From the NCBI GenBank assembly GCA_022564085.1, contig JADFMC010000029.1, positions 1 through 11,085 on the forward strand: a stretch of 11,085 bases of DNA, read 5' to 3'. Origin of the DNA: Fidelibacterota bacterium (GTDB lineage Bacteria > Fidelibacterota > Marinisomatia > SCGC-AAA003-L08 > TS1B11). The notes under the pieces are model-generated. The model made no database searches and was not told the origin of the DNA. It was given only the letters and a program-made list of their open reading frames with translations. This document shows positions 1 to 6,414 of the stretch, piece by piece; position 1 is the first letter of the stretch; every line of letters begins with the position of its first letter. Made by a program: the position numbers and the translations under genes.

Positions 1-293
1 ATATCCCAGCCCTGGACATATCCTTCCCTCGTCTCGGCAGCGGCATCGCCAAGTATCTCCCAACCGCCATGAGTTAAGGTAACAAGGGTGCCGCCGTCCT
101 GTGCCTGGAAGGATACGGTAATAATCTGGGCGGTTTCGGCTGCACGGCCGGGATGCCAGCTGAAGGTAAGTTCCCCCGGCGGCGACCAATCTTGAATCGT
201 GCCCCAAATATGCTTTTCGCCACCTTTTGCGATTTCGAACAGTTCACCTCCCTGGCAGGATAAACTCTGCAATCTTAAATTTTCAATTTGCAT
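1..293 (-). CDS. SRPBCC/AHSA1-like domain protein, partial at window edge and apparently N-terminally truncated
   Basis: The minus-strand frame is open from an ATG at 293 to the window edge (97 codons, 3' end not seen). From about residue 15 it matches the central and C-terminal part of the SRPBCC (START/Bet v1-like) AHSA1 family: GGELFEIAKGGEKHIWGTI, then WSPPGELTFSWHPGR (36-50), ETAQIITVSF (53-62), LTHGGWEILG (73-82) and EGYVQGWD (90-97). Family members are small soluble proteins with a hydrophobic cavity; the ligand or partner is not predictable here. Normally about 40-45 residues precede the GG motif, forming the first strand and two helices with a WWP motif. Here only 14 unrelated residues precede it, and they are encoded by AT-rich repetitive DNA. 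The next in-frame stop upstream is at 342-344, and no Shine-Dalgarno precedes the ATG. I think it is a remnant or a truncated gene; the family call is firm, functionality is doubtful. Confidence 0.7.
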   Translation of the reverse strand, partial: MQIENLRLQSLSCQGGELFEIAKGGEKHIWGTIQDWSPPGELTFSWHPGRAAETAQIITVSFQAQDGGTLVTLTHGGWEILGDAAAETREGYVQGWD

Positions 294-310
294 TTTACAA
301 TTTTCAATAC
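268..310. repeat. AT-rich low-complexity stretch with short direct repeats
   Basis: This stretch is strikingly AT-rich inside a GC-rich window. The 10-mer AATTTTCAAT occurs perfectly at 278-287 and 299-308 (21-nt period), with the related unit TTGCATTTTACAA between them. Its style resembles the short TTTTCAATTTTG-like intergenic repeats seen in several uncultured-phylum genomes; that comparison is from memory. It overlaps the apparent start of the SRPBCC fragment and may mark the edge of a rearrangement. Confidence 0.5.
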
Positions 311-340
311 ACCTGTGCCGGATGCCCTCCCGATTCTCTC

Positions 341-370
341 TTTACGGTTGCCACCAGCCGTTCGTATATT
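341..370 (+). promoter_or_regulatory. candidate sigma70-type promoter for rpmB
   Basis: TTTACG (341-346) and TATATT (365-370) form a -35/-10 pair with an 18-nt spacer, matching the consensus at 4/6 and 5/6 positions. Transcription would start near 377, giving a leader of about 40 nt before the rpmB ATG. rpmB has no co-directional gene upstream in the window, so a promoter is expected somewhere in 294-418. The assignment is by eye and other boxes are possible. Confidence 0.3.
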
Positions 371-385
371 CCCCGCCTGAAAACG

Positions 386-397
386 GGCCTATAGGCC
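386..397. promoter_or_regulatory. 12-bp perfect palindrome GGCCTATAGGCC in the rpmB leader
   Basis: GGCCTATAGGCC is a perfect inverted repeat with no spacer, located 21 nt before the rpmB ATG and just after the candidate promoter. With no spacer it suits a dimeric DNA-binding site better than an RNA hairpin. No regulator is identified. Confidence 0.35.
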
Positions 398-418
398 GGT
401 AAAAGTATAAGGGATAAA

Positions 419-655
419 ATGAGCAGGTATTGTCAAGTCACGGGGCGGGGACCATCCTTCGGGAATAAGGTCAGCCATGCCCACAACAAAAGCCGGCGGC
501 GGTTCGACCTGAACCTGTTCAAGAAGAAGTTCTGGATTCGGGAAGAGGGCCGCTTCATCAGGTTGCGGGTGTCGGCCAAGGGGATCCGGATCATCGACAA
601 GAAAGGCATTAGTAAGGTGATGCGGGAGATGCGGGCCCGGGGGGAGAAGGTCTAG
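419..655 (+). CDS. rpmB: 50S ribosomal protein L28 (bL28), zinc-independent form
   Basis: The product is the 78-residue bL28 of the large ribosomal subunit, the same length as E. coli L28. The signature is clear: CQVTGRGPSFGNKVSHAHNK (5-24), then RRRFDLNLFKKKFWI (26-40) and LRVSAKGIRIIDKKGI (49-64), ending in a basic tail. Only one cysteine (C5) is present; the CxxC pairs of zinc-binding L28 proteins are absent, so this is the C-minus type. The ATG at 419 is preceded by AAGGGA (409-414) with a 4-nt spacer, so the start is well supported. The usual partner rpmG (L33) is not adjacent. The gene stands alone on the plus strand, convergent to ftsZ, and shares the terminator at 782-812. The sequence reads like Bacteroidetes-type L28, supporting an FCB-like host. 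Confidence 0.97.
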   Translation: MSRYCQVTGRGPSFGNKVSHAHNKSRRRFDLNLFKKKFWIREEGRFIRLRVSAKGIRIIDKKGISKVMREMRARGEKV

Positions 656-740
656 CCCTTCGGTTCAAGCATCTGGCCTACTCAGGGCAGGCTCCTTCAA
701 CCCTCCATTTGAACGTACCCAGGGTGACAACAGCAACGTA

Positions 741-769
741 GTCTGCCTGGGGCACGGCAGACGGCCCCA
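741..769 (+). other. hairpin with an alternative pairing in the rpmB 3' region
   Basis: GTCTGCC (741-747) pairs perfectly with GGCAGAC (756-762) around an 8-nt loop. The loop segment TGGGGC (748-753) can instead pair with GCCCCA (764-769), so the two stems exclude each other. No U-tract follows the first stem, so it is not a classic terminator by itself. It may stabilise the rpmB transcript end or be incidental. The rest of 656-740 shows no gene or clear structure. Confidence 0.3.
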
Positions 770-781
770 AAGAAAATATAA

Positions 782-812
782 GCCCCCTCATCCCAACAGC
801 GGACGAGGGGGC
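782..812. terminator. bidirectional Rho-independent terminator between rpmB and ftsZ
   Basis: GCCCCCTCATCC (782-793) pairs with GGACGAGGGGGC (801-812): 11 of 12 base pairs, one A-C mismatch and a 7-nt loop. On the plus strand the stem is followed by CTTTGCTTT. On the minus strand it is followed by TTATATTTTCTTT, a good U-rich tail. It lies 30 nt past the ftsZ stop and 126 nt past the rpmB stop, so it fits as the shared end of both convergent transcripts. The minus-strand tail is the better one, making it chiefly the dcw operon terminator. Confidence 0.85.
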
Positions 813-841
813 CTTTGCTTTCCAGGGTAGAGCAGTTTCAA

Positions 842-2032
842 CTACAGGGGCAATGGACCTCCGGCGGGGGCGGGGGCTTTGGCCCGCAGGACGGTGGGTA
901 TCTCCAGGTCATCGGCCCCGGCAGCGGCGGCGTCCTCTTCCAGGTCTAAGGAGAGTTCCCCATCGCTGGATAGAATCTGGCGGTTAAGGGCCGGTATGTT
1001 CCCCAGTCCCTGGGGCAGACTGGCGGCGGCCACCATGCGGGCGGGGGCGGCGGTGCGCCGGTTGGCGTTATCGGGCCGTTGGAAGCCGGTGGCGATGACC
1101 GTCACCCGGAACTCATCGGTGAGTTGGGGATTGATGACCGCCCCGAAAATGACATTCACGTCATCACCGGCCTCCTCGTTGATGATGGAGGCGGCGTCGT
1201 TCACCTCGTGCAGGGTGATGGTGGGGTCGCCGGTGATGTTCACCAGCAGCCCGCGGGCGCCTGAGATATTGCAATCCTGTAGCAGGGGCGACGAGATGGC
1301 CTGTTGGGCGGCCAGGATGGCCCGTTCCTCACCGTGGCCGATGCCGGTGCCCATAATAGCCTCGCCCATGTCCAGCATGATGGTGCGCACGTCGGCGAAG
1401 TCCAGATTGATCAGGCCGTGGATATTGATCAGGTCGGAGATGCCCCGGGTGGCCTGGTGCAGGATGCTGTCGGCCAGCTTGAGCGCCTCGGCGAACCCGG
1501 TATTGGGATCGGTGATGCGCAGCAGGGTCTCGTTGGGGATCACCAGGGTGGTGTCGCAGAACCGGCGCAGTTCCTCGATACCACCTTCGGCCCGGTCGGC
1601 CCGCTGGCGGCCTTCAAATACGAAGGGCCGGGTGACGATGCCCACGGTTAGTATGCCCAGCGATTTGGCAATGCGGGCGATGCTGGGCGCAGCCCCGGTA
1701 CCGGTGCCACCACCCATCCCGGCGGTAATAAACACCATGTCGGACCCGGCCACTGCTTCCTTGATTATTTCCTGATCCTCCTCAACAGCCTGGCAGCCGA
1801 TGTCGATGTCGGCGCCGGCCCCCAACCCCTTAGTGAGGGTCTTGCCGATCTGTAGTTTGGTCTCGGCCAGGTTGTTGTCCAGATCCTGGGCGTCGGTGTT
1901 CACCGCGATGAACTCCACCCCCATGAGGTTGTCCTCGATCATGCGGTTGATAGCATTGCCGCCGGCGCCACCCACGCCGACTACCTTGATCTTGGCCTTG
2001 AGCAGATTGTAGTCGTCGAATTCAAAGAACAT
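842..2032 (-). CDS. ftsZ: cell division protein FtsZ
   Basis: FtsZ is the tubulin-like GTPase that polymerises into the cytokinetic Z-ring. The 396-residue product carries the N-terminal nucleotide-binding GVGGAGGNA (19-27), VNTDAQDL (44-51), the tubulin signature GGGTGTG (107-113), and the catalytic T7 loop NLDFADV with N209, D211 and D214. A variable linker (about 320-374) leads to the C-terminal FtsA/SepF-binding peptide LEIPTVLR (376-383). Thirteen further residues rich in Ala and Pro follow this peptide, a longer tail than usual. The ATG at 2032 is preceded by AGGAG (2040-2044) with a 7-nt spacer, the strongest ribosome site in the cluster, fitting the high FtsZ demand. It is the last gene of the cluster, 21 nt after ftsA, and a terminator follows. 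All GTPase motifs are intact. Confidence 0.99.
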   Translation of the reverse strand: MFFEFDDYNLLKAKIKVVGVGGAGGNAINRMIEDNLMGVEFIAVNTDAQDLDNNLAETKLQIGKTLTKGLGAGADIDIGCQAVEEDQEIIKEAVAGSDMVFITAGMGGGTGTGAAPSIARIAKSLGILTVGIVTRPFVFEGRQRADRAEGGIEELRRFCDTTLVIPNETLLRITDPNTGFAEALKLADSILHQATRGISDLINIHGLINLDFADVRTIMLDMGEAIMGTGIGHGEERAILAAQQAISSPLLQDCNISGARGLLVNITGDPTITLHEVNDAASIINEEAGDDVNVIFGAVINPQLTDEFRVTVIATGFQRPDNANRRTAAPARMVAAASLPQGLGNIPALNRQILSSDGELSLDLEEDAAAAGADDLEIPTVLRAKAPAPAGGPLPL

Positions 2033-2039
2033 GGTCTTT

Positions 2040-2044
2040 CTCCT
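2040..2044 (-). promoter_or_regulatory. ribosome binding site of ftsZ
   Basis: AGGAG lies 7 nt upstream of the ftsZ ATG within the 21-nt ftsA-ftsZ gap, the only true gap between genes in the cluster. It fixes the start and allows ftsZ to be translated independently of ftsA. Confidence 0.8.
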
Positions 2045-2053
2045 ATTACTCGG

Positions 2054-3325
2054 TTAAAACAACTCCCTGAAAAAGTCCTTTACGCCGCCGCTCAGGTCGC
2101 CGATAAAGCGGCCTATGCCGCCCGGCCGCCGGACCGCGCCATATTTTTCCTGATGCTCCCGCCCATACAGCAGCAATCCGGTGGCCGTGGCGTACTCGGG
2201 TGAGTGCATCACGTCCTCCAGCCCCTGGATGTGCAGGGGATAGCCCACCTTGGTGTCGGCGTTGAAAACTTCACCGGCCTTTTCCTCGATGTCCTTGAGC
2301 AGGACGCCGCCACCGGTGAGCACCACCCCGAAGGTGAGTTTGTCGCCCACCTCGCTCTTGCGCACCTCGTTGCGGCACAGGGCCAGGATTTCCTCCAGCC
2401 GGGGCTCGATTATGGAAGACAAACCCCGTTTGGTGGTGGTCTGGGGCTGGCGGCCGGCGATCCCCTCGATGGTGATCTCGTTATCCTCGATGGTGGCCGG
2501 GAATTTCGCGTAGCCGTGCTCCCGTTTGAGCTCTTCGGCCTTCTGGTAAGTGGTGTGCAGTATCTGGGCAATATCGTTGGTGACCCGATTGCCGCCGAAG
2601 GGGATCACGGAGGTATGCCGCACACCGCCGTTATAGTAAACGATGATATCCGTCGTGCCGCCACCCATATCGATGAGCACCACGCCCTGCTCTTTTTCGG
2701 TCTCCTCCAGGACGGCGTAGGCCGAGGCCAGGGGGGCCAATATCAGGGTCTCCACCCATAGGCCGGCGGCTTCAACGCAGCGGGTGATGTTCTGGGCGGC
2801 GGAGCTGACCACGGTCACCAGGTGGACCCGGGCCTCCAGCCGGTGGCCGACGTGCCCCAGGGGATCCTTGATGCCGTCGTGCTGGTCAATTTTAAATTCC
2901 TGGGGCAACACGTGGAGGATTTCCCGTTCGGTGGGCAGGGTGATGGCCTTGGCCTGTTCCAGCACCCGCAGGATATCGTCCTCATCGATCTCCGAAGTGC
3001 TGGGCACCCGGGATTCGCCCCGGCTGACGGTGATTACCCCGGCATTGTTCATGCTGCGCACCTGTTCACCCGATAAGGCCACGTACACGCCGTCCATTTT
3101 CACGTCGGCCTGGTTTTCCGCTTCACTGACAGCCGCTTCGATAGAGGCGATGGTTTCTTTAACACTCACCACCATCCCTTTGCGGATACCGGTGGCGGCA
3201 GTGCGGCCCATGCCCAGCAAATTCATGCGGCCTTCATCGTCCACCTGGGCGATAACGGCGCAGACCTTGGTGGTACCTACGTCCAGGCCGGAAATAATTC
3301 CCGATTGCAGTTCATGATTGGTCAT
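2054..3325 (-). CDS. ftsA: cell division protein FtsA
   Basis: FtsA is the actin-like ATPase that anchors FtsZ filaments to the inner membrane and recruits later divisome proteins. The 423-residue product has the actin-fold signatures in order: phosphate-1 GLDVGTTK (13-20), the FtsA-specific 1C (SHS2) region inserted at roughly 90-170, phosphate-2 LIDMGGGTTDI (217-227), and the adenosine motif VVLTGGGVLL (334-343). The C-terminus ends in a short amphipathic helix, VKDFFRELF (415-423), the expected membrane-targeting sequence after a Gly/Arg-rich linker. Length is normal. Its ATG overlaps the ftsQ stop by one base (TAATG), indicating translational coupling; only a weak AGGG lies upstream. ftsZ follows after 21 nt, the classic ftsA-ftsZ pair. 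Confidence 0.98.
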   Translation of the reverse strand: MTNHELQSGIISGLDVGTTKVCAVIAQVDDEGRMNLLGMGRTAATGIRKGMVVSVKETIASIEAAVSEAENQADVKMDGVYVALSGEQVRSMNNAGVITVSRGESRVPSTSEIDEDDILRVLEQAKAITLPTEREILHVLPQEFKIDQHDGIKDPLGHVGHRLEARVHLVTVVSSAAQNITRCVEAAGLWVETLILAPLASAYAVLEETEKEQGVVLIDMGGGTTDIIVYYNGGVRHTSVIPFGGNRVTNDIAQILHTTYQKAEELKREHGYAKFPATIEDNEITIEGIAGRQPQTTTKRGLSSIIEPRLEEILALCRNEVRKSEVGDKLTFGVVLTGGGVLLKDIEEKAGEVFNADTKVGYPLHIQGLEDVMHSPEYATATGLLLYGREHQEKYGAVRRPGGIGRFIGDLSGGVKDFFRELF

Positions 3326-4107
3326 TAGGCTCTTTCCCTGACAATTATCTGTTGTTTATATCTCAAGTCGATGTAGGAATAATCCACCACGCTATGCTGT
3401 CCCATAACGGTGGTCAGGAAGGCGTCCAGGGTGGCAATACGTTGTTCCAGGTCGGAGTCGCCCAGGCGCACGGCCGTGGAGGTCTCGGCCAGGTAGAGGG
3501 TAATCTCACCGGTGGAGCTGAAGACTATCTCGCTCAGCTCCTGATAGAGCACCGGGAAAGCAGTTTTAAGGAAACCTAAAATTTCCAGCGCCTGTTCCAG
3601 TTTATCATGGCCGGCGATTTTGCCGGCATCCAGGGCGGAATTAACATCGGGAATGCCGGAGACGGTGGGCAGCTCCAGCTGGTGGCGGCCGTTGGGCAAG
3701 GGCAGGGCTGAGCCGTCGGCGGTGAGCACAAAGAACTCGGGCGCCGACACGTAGGCCAACGGCCGGTTCTCCACGATGTCCACGAACACAGTATGGGGGA
3801 AAATGCGCCCCAGCCGCACTCCCTGGATAAAGTTGAGCCGCTCCACCTTATGTTGGATGGCATCCAGGTCAACGTCGAAGATGCTCCCGGTGAGAGGCAG
3901 GTCGATAACGTTGATCACAGCGGCCCGGGAGACGATGCTATGGCCACGAATTTCGATCCGCCGCAAATCGAATACCGCTATTTCCTTAGTGTAGGTTACA
4001 ATTGCTTTGCCCAGCACCCAGCCGATAGCCATTAGCAGGGTGGCAATCAAGCCCCGGCGCAGCCAGCGGACCATGTATCTTACCGTGGTTTTAATGCTAC
4101 CGACCAA
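3325..4107 (-). CDS. ftsQ: cell division protein FtsQ (POTRA-containing, DivIB-like)
   Basis: FtsQ is a bitopic inner-membrane divisome protein that links early and late division factors through FtsB/FtsL. The 260-residue product has a short basic cytoplasmic N-terminus, one membrane segment (about 19-37), a POTRA domain (about 46-116) including FDLRRIEIRGHSIV and the ending VFVDIVENRPLAYV, and a FtsQ-type beta domain to the C-terminus with the typical YIDLRYKQQIIVR (245-257). The start is a TTG at 4107: it has a near-perfect AGGAGG 6 nt upstream and overlaps the murB stop by 11 nt. A downstream ATG (4074, residue 12) lacks such a site. The TAA stop overlaps the ftsA ATG. Sequence identity in this family is low, so the call rests on architecture and position between murB and ftsA. 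Confidence 0.93.
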   Translation of the reverse strand: MVGSIKTTVRYMVRWLRRGLIATLLMAIGWVLGKAIVTYTKEIAVFDLRRIEIRGHSIVSRAAVINVIDLPLTGSIFDVDLDAIQHKVERLNFIQGVRLGRIFPHTVFVDIVENRPLAYVSAPEFFVLTADGSALPLPNGRHQLELPTVSGIPDVNSALDAGKIAGHDKLEQALEILGFLKTAFPVLYQELSEIVFSSTGEITLYLAETSTAVRLGDSDLEQRIATLDAFLTTVMGQHSVVDYSYIDLRYKQQIIVRERA

Positions 4108-5041
4108 GACCGGCCTCCTCCCAAAAGCCCCGGGGGAACCCCAGGGTCCTGATTTCCAGTTCCAGCTGCACCTTAAAGCGGGCCTTGATGGTACCGGCGG
4201 CCAGCTTGATCAACCGGGCCATATCCTCGGCGGTGGCGCTGCCGCGGTTGATGAAGAAGTTTGCATGCTGGGGGCTGATCTGGGCGTCGCCGATGCGGGT
4301 GCCCTTCAGTCCGGCCTCGTCTAATAACCACCCCGCGGCCAGGTCGGGGCGGGGGTTTTTGAAGACGCTGCCCGCCGAGCGCTTGGTCAGCGGCTGGCGG
4401 GTTTTGCGTTCCCGGGAAGCCAGCCGGCTAGCCTTGGCGACCTGCTCTTCTTGGCCCCAGGGGAATTTGAATTCCCCACCGATTATGATCTCACCAGGTT
4501 CGAAGCTTGATGAGCGATACCCGAAACTGAGATCTTCCCTGGCATAGCGACGTTCCCGCCCCTGGTGATTCACGACATTAACCGCGGTCAAATGGGTCGA
4601 TATTTCGGCGCCGAAGGCCCCGGCGTTCATCACCAGGGCGCCTCCCACCGTGCCCGGCACCCCGCCCAGGCTTTCCAGACCCGCCAGACCGGCCGCCCGG
4701 CAGCGCCGGACCAGATGACCCAGCATGACGCCGGCCTGCACCACAACCCGGTCGCCCTCAATGGTCAAGTGATTCAGGGTACCCGCCAGGGAGATGACCA
4801 GTCCGGACACACCGGCGTCGCTGACCAGGCAGTTGCTGCCCGAACCCAGCAGCTGGACGGGAATTTTCTCTGCGGCGGCGTAGCGCAACAGTCGCAATAG
4901 CTCCTCCCGGTCTCCGGGCCGCACAAATATTTCGGCCGGGCCACCGATGCCGAGGGTGGTATGGCGCTTCATAGGCTCGTCCATGCGTATTTCACCGGTC
5001 GTGATCAGCTCCGCCATGTGGGTTAAGTCTTCCCGACGCAT
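4097..5041 (-). CDS. murB: UDP-N-acetylenolpyruvoylglucosamine reductase MurB
   Basis: MurB is the FAD-dependent, NADPH-using enzyme that reduces UDP-GlcNAc-enolpyruvate to UDP-MurNAc in the cytoplasm. The product has the FAD-binding PCMH-type domain with TTLGIGGPAEIFV (28-40), LGSGSNCLVSDAGVSGLVI (65-83) and GVPGTVGGALVMNAGAFG (127-144), then FGYRSSSF (173-180). The C-terminal substrate domain has the catalytic serine in RSAGSVFKNP (S225), HANFFINRGSATAEDM (259-274) and the terminal catalytic glutamate in LELEIRTLG. The compact substrate domain points to a type II MurB. The ATG at 5041 (314 aa) overlaps murC by 19 nt without a good Shine-Dalgarno. An alternative ATG at 5017 (residue 9, 306 aa) lies just past the murC stop and fits the family length equally well, so the exact start is open. 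Confidence 0.97.
   Translation of the reverse strand: MRREDLTHMAELITTGEIRMDEPMKRHTTLGIGGPAEIFVRPGDREELLRLLRYAAAEKIPVQLLGSGSNCLVSDAGVSGLVISLAGTLNHLTIEGDRVVVQAGVMLGHLVRRCRAAGLAGLESLGGVPGTVGGALVMNAGAFGAEISTHLTAVNVVNHQGRERRYAREDLSFGYRSSSFEPGEIIIGGEFKFPWGQEEQVAKASRLASRERKTRQPLTKRSAGSVFKNPRPDLAAGWLLDEAGLKGTRIGDAQISPQHANFFINRGSATAEDMARLIKLAAGTIKARFKVQLELEIRTLGFPRGFWEEAGLGR
4114..4119 (-). promoter_or_regulatory. ribosome binding site deciding the TTG start of ftsQ
   Basis: AGGAGG lies within the last codons of murB, 6 nt upstream of the TTG at 4107. Ideal sequence and spacing make the rare TTG the likely start rather than the ATG 33 nt downstream. Confidence 0.75.
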
Positions 5042-6414
5042 TGCCTGTAGGCATCCCGGATTGTGGCATTGTAGGCGGTGATATCCCCGGCCCCCATGGT
5101 AATGACCATATCGCCGGGCCGAACCAGTTCCGCCACCGCGCCGGCCAGATCATCCAATTGTGGTATGTAATGCACCTGCTTATGGCCGATATTGATTGCG
5201 TCCGAAGCGATCAGTTCGCCATTGATACCCTCCAGCGGATCCTCGCGGGCCGCGTAAATATCGGTCACTACCAGCAGGTCGCTATCTAAAAAGGCCCGGG
5301 CGAAATCCTCATGGAAATCGCGGGTCCGGGAGTATAGGTGGGGCTGAAATACGGCCACCAACCGCCGATCCCAGCCCGCTCTGGCCGCAGCCAGAACGGC
5401 AGCAACTTCCCGGGGATGATGGGCATAGTCGTCCACGAACAGGACATCGTCGATGGTCTCGGTCAGTTCGAAGCGGCGGTTGACACCGGTATACTGTTGC
5501 AGCCCGGCCACCATCTCATCCAGCGGCACTTGCAGCTCCAGGCAGGTGGCGATGGCCGCCAAGGCGTTGCGCACGTTATACTCGCCGGGCACTGGCAAAT
5601 TCACCTTGACCGGCGCCTCATTACCGGGTACCCGGACCTCGAAAGACATCCGCATGGCATCACCGGCCAGGTTTCGGGCCTGGACATCCGCCTGGGGGCT
5701 CAGGCCGAAGGTGGTCACCGGGCGCTTCAGTTGGGGCAGCAGGGCCTGCATGTTAGGGCAGTCCAGGCAAGCCACCACCCGGCCGTAGAACGGGACGGCG
5801 TTGGCAAACTGGGTAAAAGCCTGAGTCAGGTCTTCCAGGTTCCGGTAGCAGTCCAGATGTTCCAGGTCGATATTGGTGATGACGGCTATAGTGGGGAAGA
5901 GGGAGAGGAAGCTGCGATCAAACTCGTCCGCTTCCACCACGATAAGATTCCCCCGGCCCTGGCGGTAGTTGGTGGCCAGACTGCGAACGATGCCGCCGAT
6001 GATCATGGTGGGGTCCCGCTGGGCGGCTGTGAGCATATGGCCGATCATGGAGGAAGTTGTGGTTTTGCCGTGCGTGCCGGCCACGGCTATACTCACGTCG
6101 GCCACCTTAAGCAATTCGCCCAACATCTCCGCCCGGCGAATCACCGGAATATTGCGTTGGCGGGCCGTTTTCAGTTCCGGATTGTCCAGCCGGACGGCGG
6201 AGGAGTAAACCACCATGTCGCAAGCATCGACATTGTCACCATCGTGGCCCTCGAAAAAGCGGATACCGAGCTGTTGGAGATGATCGGTGATCTCAGTGGA
6301 TTTCAGGTCGGAGCCGGTAATTTCGTACCCCAGTGAGTGCAGCAGTTCGGCCATCCCGCTGATACCGATACCGCCCAGACCGACGAAATGAATTTTTTTG
6401 ATCCGGCCGAACAT
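5023..6414 (-). CDS. murC: UDP-N-acetylmuramate--L-alanine ligase MurC
   Basis: MurC is the ATP-dependent ligase adding L-alanine to UDP-MurNAc, the first peptide-stem step, in the cytoplasm. The 463-residue product has the three Mur ligase domains. The N-terminal Rossmann domain has HFVGLGGIGISGMAELL (9-25). The central ATPase domain has P-loop AGTHGKTTT (112-120), EADEFDRSFL (161-170) and NIDLEHLDCY (181-190). The C-terminal domain has NRRFE (312-316), VDDYAHHPREV (327-337) and FQPHLYSRT (356-364). The Phe-Asp-Arg form of the EADE motif is common in Bacteroidetes-like MurC. Length is normal and all key residues are present. The ATG overlaps the murG stop by one base (TAATG), and the stop lies 19 nt inside murB, so the three genes are probably co-translated. 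Confidence 0.98.
   Translation of the reverse strand: MFGRIKKIHFVGLGGIGISGMAELLHSLGYEITGSDLKSTEITDHLQQLGIRFFEGHDGDNVDACDMVVYSSAVRLDNPELKTARQRNIPVIRRAEMLGELLKVADVSIAVAGTHGKTTTSSMIGHMLTAAQRDPTMIIGGIVRSLATNYRQGRGNLIVVEADEFDRSFLSLFPTIAVITNIDLEHLDCYRNLEDLTQAFTQFANAVPFYGRVVACLDCPNMQALLPQLKRPVTTFGLSPQADVQARNLAGDAMRMSFEVRVPGNEAPVKVNLPVPGEYNVRNALAAIATCLELQVPLDEMVAGLQQYTGVNRRFELTETIDDVLFVDDYAHHPREVAAVLAAARAGWDRRLVAVFQPHLYSRTRDFHEDFARAFLDSDLLVVTDIYAAREDPLEGINGELIASDAINIGHKQVHYIPQLDDLAGAVAELVRPGDMVITMGAGDITAYNATIRDAYRQCVGKT

Noticed and set aside
199..402. 67-codon plus-strand open frame upstream of rpmB
   Set aside because: It runs through the SRPBCC fragment antisense, the AT-rich repeat and the rpmB leader; composition is not protein-like and it has no convincing ribosome site.
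294..420. Possible frameshifted N-terminus of the SRPBCC protein (an in-frame TNGWWQP recalls the family's WWP motif)
   Set aside because: The match is only a few residues, is followed by a stop at 342-344, and the distance from WW to the GG motif is about 33 residues instead of about 26; nothing else of the N-terminal helices is visible.
656..740. Possible rpmG or other small gene after rpmB
   Set aside because: No frame with a start, ribosome site and L33-like or other recognisable sequence is present; only weak inverted repeats are seen.
879..1775. 298-codon plus-strand open frame antisense to ftsZ
   Set aside because: It is a mirror of the GC-rich codon use of ftsZ; the protein is Arg/Ser/Met-rich low-quality sequence with no recognisable domain, whereas ftsZ is unambiguous.
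2204..2761. 185-codon plus-strand open frame antisense to ftsA
   Set aside because: Same shadow pattern as the others; entirely within ftsA and without any family signature.
5338..6336. 332-codon plus-strand open frame antisense to murC
   Set aside because: His/Gln/Gly-rich translation typical of the antisense of a GC-rich gene, with no domain or ribosome site; it lies wholly within murC.
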